64,000 bases of DNA from Flavobacterium geliluteum. Lineage in GTDB: Bacteria > Bacteroidota > Bacteroidia > Flavobacteriales > Flavobacteriaceae. This document shows, piece by piece, positions 44,305 through 51,772 of the stretch (the first letter of the stretch is position 1; the number at the start of each line of letters is the position of its first letter). A program made the translations under genes and the position numbers. Location: assembly GCF_017948595.1 (NCBI RefSeq), contig NZ_JAGFBV010000023.1, forward strand, positions 1 through 64,000, in the 5' to 3' direction. Below the pieces are notes generated by a model that was given only the letters and a program-made list of their open reading frames with translations, was not told the origin of the DNA and ran no database searches.

Positions 44305-44837
44305 AGACTTGTTTTATTTTTGATGAAAACAACCGTTTTATAACCTAAAAACAGCAGCGTTAAAATTCCCAATCCAATTAAAAATTTCTCCAATTTTGAT
44401 AATGGCTTTTCAGTCACGACAGGAATCTTTTTTATCTGAATGATTGTTTTATCATTACTGGTTTTGGTGGTTGAATTCTCGTTTTTAGTTTGTGCCATTT
44501 TCGAGTAAAACTCTAGTTGTTTGGCTAGTTTATCATAAATCAGTTTATAGCTGTTATCTCCCGAATCCTTTGAAGTATTTAGTTTTGATAGGATTTCATC
44601 AACCTTAGCATTAACAAGGCTGTCAAGTTCTCGGTTTCCTGTATTGCTTTGAACAACTGGAGTAATAAGTTTATCATCAATCGCCTGATTAATAATTACA
44701 GTTTTTAGGCTGTCTCTTTTCTGAATTTCACTTTTGAGAGTCGTGTTTTCGGCTTTATATTTTTTAGCTGAAGAACAACTGATGAAAACCAAAGAAAGTA
44801 ATGTCAGTATTAAAAATTTAGTGATTGTCGTTTTCAT
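44298..44837 (-). CDS. Lipoprotein with C-terminal membrane span, unimolecular-spanin-like (179 aa)
   Basis: A lipoprotein signal ends at Cys21 (SLVFISCSSAKK). A long, charged, helical middle (about 30-145) bridges to a C-terminal membrane span (about 152-171, KFLIGLGILTLLFLGYKTVV). One chain anchored in the outer membrane by lipid and in the inner membrane by a terminal span is the plan of u-spanins, which fuse the two membranes at the end of phage lysis. It follows the endolysin and holin genes, the expected place. The match is in architecture, not sequence. Confidence 0.7.
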   Translation of the reverse strand: MKTTITKFLILTLLSLVFISCSSAKKYKAENTTLKSEIQKRDSLKTVIINQAIDDKLITPVVQSNTGNRELDSLVNAKVDEILSKLNTSKDSGDNSYKLIYDKLAKQLEFYSKMAQTKNENSTTKTSNDKTIIQIKKIPVVTEKPLSKLEKFLIGLGILTLLFLGYKTVVFIKNKTSLC

Positions 44838-44947
44838 TTTTGATATTTATAAAAGTTATTTTTATTTTGTAGAATACTATTTCGCCTGCTTCAATTATCT
44901 GAAACAAATCAATATCATAGTAAATACTAACTGCTCCGACGATTTTA

Positions 44948-45304
44948 TTAAAGAGATTTCTTTTCACTTATTAATTGTTTTAGCTTGTCGAAAATTGCCC
45001 CCAATAAATCTTCCATTCTTTTGTGAAAAATGGTAGAAAAAGAACCGCACCAAGCGCAAACCACATAAGTAAAGAGTGTGCTTGTCTGCATGAACTGGTC
45101 AAAGAAACCATACACCAACAAAGCCACGAAAAATGAAACGATGGCTTCGGCTAAAAACCATTTCCAAGAGGCTTTTGCTCCCTGTCTAACTTGTTTTAGT
45201 ATCTTAACAAATGCTCCCATACTAACTAAGGCTAGAAATAAAAGAAAATCTAATATTTGTTTGGAATGGTTGGCGAACCATTCCCAAATTTGCTGTTTTG
45301 TCAT
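44948..45304 (-). CDS. Holin-like membrane protein (118 aa)
   Basis: Three hydrophobic segments (about residues 17-36, 47-68 and 75-93) and a basic C-terminal tail (LDKLKQLISEKK-like) match small phage holins of the LydA/Phage_holin_3 kind. Holins open the inner membrane to release the endolysin. It lies 12 bp after the GH19 endolysin gene. The family assignment rests on size, topology and context. Confidence 0.72.
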   Translation of the reverse strand: MTKQQIWEWFANHSKQILDFLLFLALVSMGAFVKILKQVRQGAKASWKWFLAEAIVSFFVALLVYGFFDQFMQTSTLFTYVVCAWCGSFSTIFHKRMEDLLGAIFDKLKQLISEKKSL

Positions 45305-45316
45305 TGTTTGTATAGT

Positions 45317-46003
45317 TTAGTAATCAAGATGCAAGAACCCAGACCAAAAATTGTAATAGGGATTAAGTAGGAATTTTGTCTTGACTTTTTTTTTTAATAT
45401 CCCTAGTGTATCAATGGTGATGTAATGGTTGAGTTGTTTTACTCTTTCATCCAAGTTGGTTAAGCCCCCGTTTATCTTTTTTGTTATGGAATTGATATTG
45501 TTGGTATCGGCAATCGGATTTAGTTTAAATCGCACCGACCAAAACCAACCCGCTATATCAATGGCTATATCAGGTCTTGAAGCCAAATCAGGATTGGCAA
45601 TAACATCATGCCCCGAATAGTCTTTATAGGCTTGGTAATTGGCTCTTCCTGTTAATTGAATTAATCCACGACCTCGAAAACGCCAACCATCGCCAACCAG
45701 CGTATTGCCTAAATTTATCTTTCCCCAATTGCCACCATACACAATATTGGCAATGGCTTGTTGGTTGGCTTTTTGCTTCGCCGTTCTTCCGTAAAGGTTT
45801 GCCTGTGCAACCGAAATCTGATTAGTTCCGAAAGTTTTAATTAGTCCCTGCGGGGTGTAATTCAAACTTTCATTGAACTTTATAAATCCGCCACTTTCCT
45901 CGTGAAGTTGCGCCAAAAAATGGGCAATCCGTCTTGGGGTATTGATGGCATATTTATTAAAGATGCTCAAAAATGTGATGCTGTTTGTGAGTAAAAAATC
46001 CAT
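45317..46003 (-). CDS. GH19-family endolysin/chitinase-like hydrolase (228 aa)
   Basis: Glycoside hydrolase family 19 fold: RIAHFLAQLHEESGGF with the catalytic Glu at about 35-36, then NLYGRT..., VYGGNWGK, WRFRGRGLIQLTGRANY (about 107-123) and AGWFW. In phages this family cleaves peptidoglycan. There is no signal peptide, so release would need the holin next door. The start ATG overlaps the stop of the 46-aa gene (TAATG). Confidence 0.9.
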   Translation of the reverse strand: MDFLLTNSITFLSIFNKYAINTPRRIAHFLAQLHEESGGFIKFNESLNYTPQGLIKTFGTNQISVAQANLYGRTAKQKANQQAIANIVYGGNWGKINLGNTLVGDGWRFRGRGLIQLTGRANYQAYKDYSGHDVIANPDLASRPDIAIDIAGWFWSVRFKLNPIADTNNINSITKKINGGLTNLDERVKQLNHYITIDTLGILKKKVKTKFLLNPYYNFWSGFLHLDY

Positions 46004-46143
46004 TACAATACTACTTTTTTAGGTTCTGTTTTTGGCTTGTCCTCTTCCTTTATAACTTCGGGAGCTTTTGCATCATCTAAAGTGGCAACAACCAAAATCC
46101 CTGCTACTGCTAGTGAAAGCCATAATGTTGCGTTTGTACTCAT
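46003..46143 (-). CDS. Tiny single-span membrane protein (46 aa)
   Basis: ATG at 46143, TAA at 46003-46005. A Leu/Ala/Val-rich span (about 6-22, ATLWLSLAVAGILVVATL) is followed by an acidic/Pro/Lys tail. Both ends overlap their neighbours as TAATG, the same coupling seen elsewhere in the module. This strongly supports a real gene despite its size. Confidence 0.7.
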   Translation of the reverse strand: MSTNATLWLSLAVAGILVVATLDDAKAPEVIKEEDKPKTEPKKVVL

Positions 46144-46844
46144 TACTTAAAGTCATTTAGTTTGATTTGTTTAACCTTTTTCTGTGTGTATAATGCGTTT
46201 TCAGTATTGCGCCCAAAATCTCCGTCAACCTTTATTTTCAGTAATGTTTGCAAGGCTCTTACTTCCAATCCCTTGCTTCCTTTTTTCAGCAATTTGTTTT
46301 TATCGATGCTTGATTGATTTGATGTGTTAACTGCTGAAACGGTAGGATATATTTTGCCAACTGGTTTTATTACATCGTGGTCGGCAATCCAATAAATATC
46401 ATTGAGAAGCAAACCGTTTCGTTGCACCACATAGCGGTACGTTCCATCTGGTCGAAGTCCAACCCAAATAATAGTTCCGATTTTATCGCCTTTTTTAAAA
46501 GTGGCTTTTCTAATTCCCTCGCTGGTATAATTACCATCAGCCATTTTCCTTGCGTCATAGGTTTTTGTTCCATAAAATCCTGTTGCCATTACTTCCTGTC
46601 CGATACTGTATCTGAAACTATCGGCTACAACTGGAGCTTTGACTGGCGTTTGAGTTTTTACTGAAGTTTGTACCTTGATTGGATTGGTAGCCAATGTTGG
46701 TGTTTTTATGGTTACTACTGGCTCTATTGGTTCTTCAAAATATTCCTGCTTTTTATCACTCGCTTTTTGAACAAAATAATAGACACCACCACCAACCGCT
46801 AGGGCTATACCGCCACCAATCCATAATTTATCTTCTGTGGTCAT
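46143..46844 (-). CDS. Membrane-anchored protein with SH3-like and peptidoglycan-binding parts (233 aa)
   Basis: An N-terminal span (about 6-24, LWIGGGIALAVGGGVYYFV) is followed by a Thr/Pro/Lys-rich linker (about 30-75) and a beta-rich SH3-like section (about 78-155) with conserved GDKIGTIIWVG. The C-terminal 50 residues resemble a PG_binding_1 domain (LKKGSKGLEVRALQTLLKIK, VDGDFGRNTENAL). It may hold the cell wall during entry or lysis, or be a virion membrane protein. Confidence 0.7.
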   Translation of the reverse strand: MTTEDKLWIGGGIALAVGGGVYYFVQKASDKKQEYFEEPIEPVVTIKTPTLATNPIKVQTSVKTQTPVKAPVVADSFRYSIGQEVMATGFYGTKTYDARKMADGNYTSEGIRKATFKKGDKIGTIIWVGLRPDGTYRYVVQRNGLLLNDIYWIADHDVIKPVGKIYPTVSAVNTSNQSSIDKNKLLKKGSKGLEVRALQTLLKIKVDGDFGRNTENALYTQKKVKQIKLNDFK

Positions 46845-46845
46845 T

Positions 46846-47268
46846 TTATAATTGTTTAGGATAATTTGATTTTAATAATTGGTAATCTTCTTTGCTTAAT
46901 TCCTCACTGAGCCAAACCTTTAAAGGATGTTTTGTCGGAGTTTGCCAAAGAGCAAAGTAGGTGTTGCCTGTTAGGGTGTTATAGTATCTATTTCCAAAGG
47001 CTGTAATCACTTTTGAAAATTGCGCTTCAGTTACTCCAGTAAGAGCCGTGAAAATAGTTTTACGTTTTTCAGTATTAGTGAAATTGGCTTCTTTCATTGC
47101 ATCATAGAGCATTGTTGCCACTTCTTTAGCGTTGAAACTCGAATCGGTGGAACTGGAATCCAAATACATACCTGCTTTTTTGTTTTTACTGGTTTGCGAA
47201 ACCGCAAAAAGCATAATTCCCAATCCTGCAAGTCCTATCGTGATAGGGATTATTTTAGTTGTCTCCAT
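46846..47268 (-). CDS. Single-span protein of the virus-like module (140 aa), paralogue of the 171-aa neighbour
   Basis: An N-terminal span (about 7-25, IPITIGLAGLGIMLFAVSQ) and a polar linker come first. A helical domain (about 47-140) with GVTEAQFSKVITAFGNRYY and a C-terminal LSEELSKEDYQLL motif follows. The same order of elements (GVNHNGFIRIYNEFGQR, then MIEWFSDQFNPSELMELR) occurs in the next gene, so the two are tandem paralogues. No named family. Confidence 0.65.
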   Translation of the reverse strand: METTKIIPITIGLAGLGIMLFAVSQTSKNKKAGMYLDSSSTDSSFNAKEVATMLYDAMKEANFTNTEKRKTIFTALTGVTEAQFSKVITAFGNRYYNTLTGNTYFALWQTPTKHPLKVWLSEELSKEDYQLLKSNYPKQL

Positions 47269-47269
47269 C

Positions 47270-47785
47270 TTAAAAAAAGTGTGGTATTAAAAAGCGTAAT
47301 TCCATCAGTTCGCTTGGATTAAACTGGTCTGAAAACCATTCTATCATTGTCATTTTTTTCGATAATGGATTGATGCCTTTTCGCTGTCCAAACTCATTAT
47401 AAATTCTGATAAATCCATTGTGATTAACCCCTATAAGATTTTGCTTAACCGATTTAAACCCATTGCCTAAACCGTACATTGCGCTAAAAATAGCTTCGGC
47501 TTTGTTCTTTGCCATTCCGCTTGAGATATTGCTTGGTTTCTCTCTTCGGTCTTCACTTAGTTTGGAAAAGCCATTAAAAACTTTCTTGTAAACGAAATAG
47601 CCAACTCCTAGAAAAAAACCTGTTTTGAGAACTCCCTTTACTATTGAAGCCGTAGCATTTACTGTACTGTTTGCGTTATCAAGAGCATTGCCAATTGCCT
47701 TTTGTCCTTGTGGGGATGAAGCGACAGCCATTATTGCGGGATTATGTAAACCTTGCTTTTTCATTGTCATTTTCGTTATTGGCAT
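47270..47785 (-). CDS. Single-span protein of the virus-like module (171 aa)
   Basis: A short N-terminal region (HNPAIMAVASSPQGQKAIG) precedes a membrane span (about 52-72, VLKTGFFLGVGYFVYKKVF). A C-terminal domain related to that of the 140-aa gene follows. It ends one base before that gene starts. It may be a minor capsid or membrane protein; the sequence alone does not decide. Confidence 0.65.
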   Translation of the reverse strand: MPITKMTMKKQGLHNPAIMAVASSPQGQKAIGNALDNANSTVNATASIVKGVLKTGFFLGVGYFVYKKVFNGFSKLSEDRREKPSNISSGMAKNKAEAIFSAMYGLGNGFKSVKQNLIGVNHNGFIRIYNEFGQRKGINPLSKKMTMIEWFSDQFNPSELMELRFLIPHFF

Positions 47786-47790
47786 TGGTT

Positions 47791-47940
47791 AAACTAAACA
47801 GAGAATCTATTTCACTCCTTTTGCAAGGTTCTTTTCAATGTTGAAGTATTGTTTTTTAAAATTTTCAGGACTATCACCTGCTATAAATAGGTCACATATT
47901 CCAATGTTGTTAATACGCTACATCAACCTCTGTTTAGTTT
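47791..47940. repeat. 13-bp inverted repeat flanking 124 bp of non-coding DNA
   Basis: AAACTAAACAGAG (47791-47803) and CTCTGTTTAGTTT (47928-47940) are perfect complements. This is the only sizeable gap inside an otherwise packed operon (282 bp, 47786-48067). A second hairpin, GCCTGCCTGTAA/TTACAGACAAGC, lies at 48,029-48,059, just after the 64-aa gene. It may be a replication origin, packaging site or structured RNA. Confidence 0.55.
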
Positions 47941-48067
47941 TAATCTCGGCTCTGTTATTACACACTCATTAAGCGATGGACACTTCTAATCCTACGCACC
48001 AACCCAATGCTATTTTAAGAGTTGTTTCGCCTGCCTGTAAATGGAGCTTACAGACAAGCTACTCCAA

Positions 48068-48262
48068 CTACATTATGAACTCTTTTATGGTTTGCCAACT
48101 CTGTGCATCTGTAACCATTGCAATTGCTTTTTGGGAGTTTTTAAGTTCTACCAACTTCTCCAAAACCTCATTATCCAAATCCGCTAATTGTTCAATCAGT
48201 TTTGTCTTTTTCTGTAATTTGAAAGGGTTTGTTTCCTTTGTTTTTATGGTCATTGCGCTCAT
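48068..48262 (-). CDS. Small helical protein of the virus-like module (64 aa)
   Basis: A basic N-terminus (KTKETNPFKLQKKTK) is followed by a Leu/Glu-rich helix (IEQLADLDNEVLEKLVEL) and no membrane span. It begins at a TAATG overlap with the upstream 263-aa gene. It might be a scaffold or partner of that coiled-coil protein. Family unknown. Confidence 0.6.
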   Translation of the reverse strand: MSAMTIKTKETNPFKLQKKTKLIEQLADLDNEVLEKLVELKNSQKAIAMVTDAQSWQTIKEFIM

Positions 48263-49053
48263 TATACCAGCATTTGATGTTTTTGTAATAGTTCAAATAA
48301 TTCCTGTGAGAAAACATTGTTCTCACTTTTCTCATTGATTTTTTGATAGATGACCTGTAAAAGTGCAATCGTATCATCATCAAGGGTTTTTATGGTTTCC
48401 AAAAATGATTTCTTTGTCTCTGAATGAGCCTCATTTTCAATATCATCGGCAGAGGCAAGACCCAAACCAGTTGCTTCAACTGGCACGTTAAAACCCAGTC
48501 CTTTTAAAATAATCGGGGCTTGTTTTACCACTCCCAAAAGCATATTGTTTAAACTGTCGTTGCTCTCTTTGGTATATCGTTTTTGTAACTTCTCCTCATT
48601 GAGTGCCTCGTTTTTGGCTTTGAGTTCCTTGTTTTCCTTTTCCGATTCCTCCAGTTTTCTAGCGAGTTCCCCTCTGTCATAGGCTTGCATTTTCAAATCG
48701 AAAATTTCAGTCATTCCTAGTCCCATCAGTCCGCTTTTCATTTTCTTTTTTTTCTTCTTTTTGGAGGTTTGTTTTGGTGCTGCTTCAGTAGTATTTCCAA
48801 AACTCACATCGAAAGTATCTCCCTCCATTTTAAAAGCATTCGCTCCATTTTTTCGCTTTTCCTGTAGGGTTAGTTTTTTGTAACCATCGGCAAAAACTTT
48901 CTCAAAAAACTCTTCGGCTGTACCGTAATCATTCTTTATTTGTTCGTGGGTTACATTGCGAAAAATCGGCTTGGAAGTATCCCTGTCATAAACTGTAACA
49001 GCACAAAACTTGTCGCTGTTTAGTTTATCCATCAAATCATCTAATTGCTCCAT
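48262..49053 (-). CDS. Coiled-coil protein of the virus-like module (263 aa)
   Basis: Three parts are seen: an N-terminal alpha/beta domain (about 1-85), a Lys-run linker (about 97-108) and a long coiled coil (about 125-160). The rest is a mostly helical C-terminal region with a hydrophobic stretch (about 165-195, NNMLLGVVKQAPIILKGLG). Could be a scaffold, vertex or entry protein. The position after the small beta-rich genes fits a structural role. No named family. Confidence 0.65.
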   Translation of the reverse strand: MEQLDDLMDKLNSDKFCAVTVYDRDTSKPIFRNVTHEQIKNDYGTAEEFFEKVFADGYKKLTLQEKRKNGANAFKMEGDTFDVSFGNTTEAAPKQTSKKKKKKKMKSGLMGLGMTEIFDLKMQAYDRGELARKLEESEKENKELKAKNEALNEEKLQKRYTKESNDSLNNMLLGVVKQAPIILKGLGFNVPVEATGLGLASADDIENEAHSETKKSFLETIKTLDDDTIALLQVIYQKINEKSENNVFSQELFELLQKHQMLV

Positions 49054-49054
49054 T

Positions 49055-49423
49055 TTAAATTAGTTTCTTGTAGATAAGTAATATCTTGTTTTGCCCAGAA
49101 ATACGAATGCCTTTTTTTATGGGAATGCCTCTTCTAAGGGTTTCATAAATTTTGATGTCTCCATCAATTTCAATATTTCTCTCCTTTTTTGTGGGAATGT
49201 CTCTTTTAATATTGGTGTTAGAGTAAGTTACAACTAGCTGAACTTTTGAATAAGTGCCATCAGGAACAATCAAAATTTGCTTTTGGGTTGGATGTATTAC
49301 AACTCCGTTGATAGTTGCAATGCTTGTGCCTTTATTGACAACACAAAGGGAAGTAACATTCTCTAATACTGGGATTTGCTCTTCTCTAAATTCTTTTGTT
49401 ATAAAAGCCGATTCTACAAACAT
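49055..49423 (-). CDS. Small beta-rich protein, candidate structural protein (122 aa)
   Basis: Alternating hydrophobic strands dominate (TSLCVVNKGTSIATINGVVI, QKQILIVPDGTYSKVQLVV, NIEIDGDIKIYE). There is no signal, no membrane span and little helix. The product is of a size and pattern expected for a single beta-sandwich or a spike/penton domain. It is two bases downstream of the 124-aa beta-rich gene. Function inferred from composition and context only. Confidence 0.6.
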   Translation of the reverse strand: MFVESAFITKEFREEQIPVLENVTSLCVVNKGTSIATINGVVIHPTQKQILIVPDGTYSKVQLVVTYSNTNIKRDIPTKKERNIEIDGDIKIYETLRRGIPIKKGIRISGQNKILLIYKKLI

Positions 49424-49425
49424 TG

Positions 49426-49800
49426 CTACATTTTTTTAACGTTATTATTGTACAGAAACACCACATGAAATTTTAAGGGTATATTGGTTTGAAGTTCTTC
49501 ATCTAAGGAAAAAATCAAAGTGTAATCCTTATTTCCTGTATCGAAATTCAGAGGCTTGAAACTCTTCTCATATTCGCCACCGTTTGACTGTCTCCAGTTG
49601 TCAATATGCACCGAAGGGATAATGGCAATACTGTTATCGTCTTTCATTTCAATGGATGCCATTGCGCTAATTGATTTCTCAACGCCATTGGTATAAAGTG
49701 CTGCACCAGTTGTAAAGCCTGTAGGCAGTTTAAAGTTTACCGATGTATCACTTTCTCCTGGTTTAATTATTGCCTTTACAACGTATTGAATTTGTCTCAT
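49426..49800 (-). CDS. Small beta-rich protein, candidate minor capsid protein (124 aa)
   Basis: About eight predicted strands, for example IQYVVKAIIKPGESD, AMASIEMKDDNSIAIIPS, KDYTLIFSLDEEL and IPLKFHVVFLYN. This is the strand count of a jelly-roll. It lies 58 bp after the 185-aa gene, behind a hairpin, and directly before another beta-rich gene. No sequence family is recognised. Confidence 0.6.
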   Translation of the reverse strand: MRQIQYVVKAIIKPGESDTSVNFKLPTGFTTGAALYTNGVEKSISAMASIEMKDDNSIAIIPSVHIDNWRQSNGGEYEKSFKPLNFDTGNKDYTLIFSLDEELQTNIPLKFHVVFLYNNNVKKM

Positions 49801-49814
49801 ATCATTGGGATTTT

Positions 49815-49843
49815 AAAAGCCATAGCCTTGAACTATGGCTTTT
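49815..49843 (-). terminator. Hairpin behind the 185-aa gene, possible attenuator
   Basis: AAAAGCCATAG and CTATGGCTTTT pair over 11 bp, and the minus strand then has TTTTAAAAT. It is the only strong hairpin inside the run of structural candidates. It would lower expression of everything after the 185-aa gene, as expected if that gene encodes the most abundant protein. Confidence 0.6.
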
Positions 49844-49858
49844 TGGGGTTTTGGAATA

Positions 49859-50416
49859 CTATTTTTTTGCTTCTGTTACTCTAAACTCCAATCTCATAAA
49901 AAGTGGCTTTCCTACTGGAACTGTAACCCCTTTTGGAAATTCCAGTTCTATTTTAAATTCTTCTTTTGCTCTTAAAAGCGGAGTAGTGGCGATAGGTCTG
50001 TGGTCTGAATCCTTAAAGTTTTGAGTGTCGGTCATTGGCAGATCAATCAGCATATCGTTAGTTTGGATAAGCCTCATATCTGCATTTTGTAATTCAGCAG
50101 GAATCCTTTCTGTATTTTGCCAGTTGGCATTTTCTACCGATGTTCCAGATGAAGTAAACAATGTGCGGATTGAATCAATGACAACATCACGCCCAGAGTT
50201 CAAAAGGTTTCCGTCAAAATTGGTTACTCCAACTAATTTCTTGGTGTTGGAATCAACCAATTGGTTAATTCCGCTCATTCCGTCAACTTTTACATTGATA
50301 TAAAATGTTTTATCTACTAATTTGGTTGCCTGTGGTCGCACCGCTTGTGCGTGTTGACGTTGTCTTGCTCCTAAAACTTTGATTGCTCTTTGCAATTGTG
50401 GATTTCTATTTTCCAT
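49859..50416 (-). CDS. Beta-rich protein, candidate major capsid protein (185 aa)
   Basis: A basic, helical N-terminus (NPQLQRAIKVLGARQRQH) is followed by a beta-rich body (about 30-185). Examples are DKTFYINVKVDGMSG, DMLIDLPMTDTQ, EEFKIELEFPKGVTVPVG and FMRLEFRVTEA. A basic arm plus one small beta-sandwich is what single jelly-roll capsid proteins look like. The gene is followed directly by a hairpin. No sequence family is recognised, so this call rests on fold expectation and position. Confidence 0.5.
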   Translation of the reverse strand: MENRNPQLQRAIKVLGARQRQHAQAVRPQATKLVDKTFYINVKVDGMSGINQLVDSNTKKLVGVTNFDGNLLNSGRDVVIDSIRTLFTSSGTSVENANWQNTERIPAELQNADMRLIQTNDMLIDLPMTDTQNFKDSDHRPIATTPLLRAKEEFKIELEFPKGVTVPVGKPLFMRLEFRVTEAKK

Positions 50417-50455
50417 TTTTTGTTTGAATTATATTTTTAATTTTTCTTTTTTGGA

Positions 50456-51049
50456 CTACAAAATGTAATTTCCGTTTTCATCGATGTATGCTCCCAATCC
50501 GTCTTCATCTTCATAAGCACCCAAACCGTCTTCATCGTCGTAAGCACCTAGACCATCTTCGATATAGTTTCCTGCTTCATCATAGTAGCCGTTTAGTCCA
50601 TCTTCCTCGTAACCACTTAAACCATCCTCTACATAATTGCCATTTACATCAATGTAACCGCCCAATCCGTCTTCGTGATAATTTCCATAGCCATCGATGT
50701 AGCCATTTAAACCGTTTACTGCTCCCGAAAGACCCGCTGCTTTTTGCATAAATCTTCCCATTGCGCTATCTGAACTCAGTTTTGAGGCAATCTTTTCAGA
50801 TGAAAAAATGTTCTTTACTACTTCCAATCCGTGCGCAATGGAAACCCCAATTGCTGAACCTCTCATAAGGGAACTTTTGCTATCACTCCCTTTTACCTTT
50901 ACTGCCAAGAACCCTGCTCCGACAGCCACCACACCATTGACAACACCTTTTACCGTGTTGGAAGATGTCTCTGTCATTGTGCCTGTAAGTCCTCGTGAGA
51001 GTGCGCCTACGGCAACGGCAGAACTAATTGTTATTAACTCCTGTTTCAT
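50456..51049 (-). CDS. Membrane-associated protein with acidic DGL-x-x-Y repeats (197 aa)
   Basis: Hydrophobic, Ala/Gly/Val-rich N-terminal half with a span-like segment (about 33-52, VVNGVVAVGAGFLAVKVKG). The C-terminal half (about 115-197) is a run of seven or so acidic repeats of the form DGL(G/S/N)(G/A)Y, alternating with (N/D)GNY. Repeats of this kind can bind calcium or carbohydrate. Might be a surface or receptor-binding protein of the virion. Family unknown. Confidence 0.62.
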   Translation of the reverse strand: MKQELITISSAVAVGALSRGLTGTMTETSSNTVKGVVNGVVAVGAGFLAVKVKGSDSKSSLMRGSAIGVSIAHGLEVVKNIFSSEKIASKLSSDSAMGRFMQKAAGLSGAVNGLNGYIDGYGNYHEDGLGGYIDVNGNYVEDGLSGYEEDGLNGYYDEAGNYIEDGLGAYDDEDGLGAYEDEDGLGAYIDENGNYIL

Positions 51050-51060
51050 TTTTATTTTTA

Positions 51061-51768
51061 TTAATTACTTTTTGAACTCGTTGCTAGTAGAACCGCACCC
51101 ACAACACCAACACCTATAACTATCGGAATAGTATAATTAGGCTTGTCTGTTGGTGCAGCACTTTCATTTTTTGCCATTTCTTTTTGAGTGGCAACCTCTT
51201 CTTTTAAATTCTCTATTGGAATGTCTTTAACCTTTGAAATAGCTTCCAATTGGGCTTCATTTGGCGAAGCTTCGTTTGCCTCTGAATCAGAGGTTAAAGT
51301 TTCAGCAGAAACTCCCTTAACCTGTGCAATGGTTTCCAATTGCTGTGGCGTTGGAGTGGCATTTTGCATCACTTCTCCCTGTGGCGCATCATCATAAACC
51401 TGCTGTGAACCACCACCCGAAATGGCGTTTTTAATAGTAGGTTTTATCAAATTATTCATAGCAAATTGACCTACTTTTGTCCCTGCAATTTTTTTGACTT
51501 TCATTGCAATTCTTCCAATCTTACCCGCTTTAGCCGCTATTTTTGCGAACTTCCCTGCTTTGGCAATTTTTGCAGCTATCCCAATGGGGGCAGTAGCAGG
51601 GAAAAAACTCATTGCAGTAGTGGCTATCGGAACAATCACTTTACCTGCTTTAATGGCATTTTTTATAGAGATATTTTTTAACCTGATGTTCTTTTTGAGC
51701 ATCTTGCCAAGTTTGAATCCTTTATTCAAACCAGCGTTTAATCCTGCTTGTTCTTCTAATATCAACAT
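51061..51768 (-). CDS. Membrane protein sharing an N-terminal motif with the upstream gene (235 aa)
   Basis: It starts MLILEEQAGLNAGLNKGF, the same motif as the 78-aa gene upstream (ILEEQTGLNGGLNRGF). Basic/hydrophobic Ala-Lys-rich helices follow (about 30-125), then a Ser/Glu/Gln-rich linker, and a C-terminal span (about 209-230, YTIPIVIGVGVVGAVLLA). The composition suggests a protein that lies along or in a membrane. Function unknown. Confidence 0.62.
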   Translation of the reverse strand: MLILEEQAGLNAGLNKGFKLGKMLKKNIRLKNISIKNAIKAGKVIVPIATTAMSFFPATAPIGIAAKIAKAGKFAKIAAKAGKIGRIAMKVKKIAGTKVGQFAMNNLIKPTIKNAISGGGSQQVYDDAPQGEVMQNATPTPQQLETIAQVKGVSAETLTSDSEANEASPNEAQLEAISKVKDIPIENLKEEVATQKEMAKNESAAPTDKPNYTIPIVIGVGVVGAVLLATSSKSN

Positions 51769-51772
51769 AGAC

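Noticed and set aside
50488..50751. Plus-strand frame of 87 codons rich in His, Leu and Arg
   Set aside because: It is the complement of the Asp/Gly/Tyr repeat tail of the 197-aa protein, so its odd composition is a shadow.
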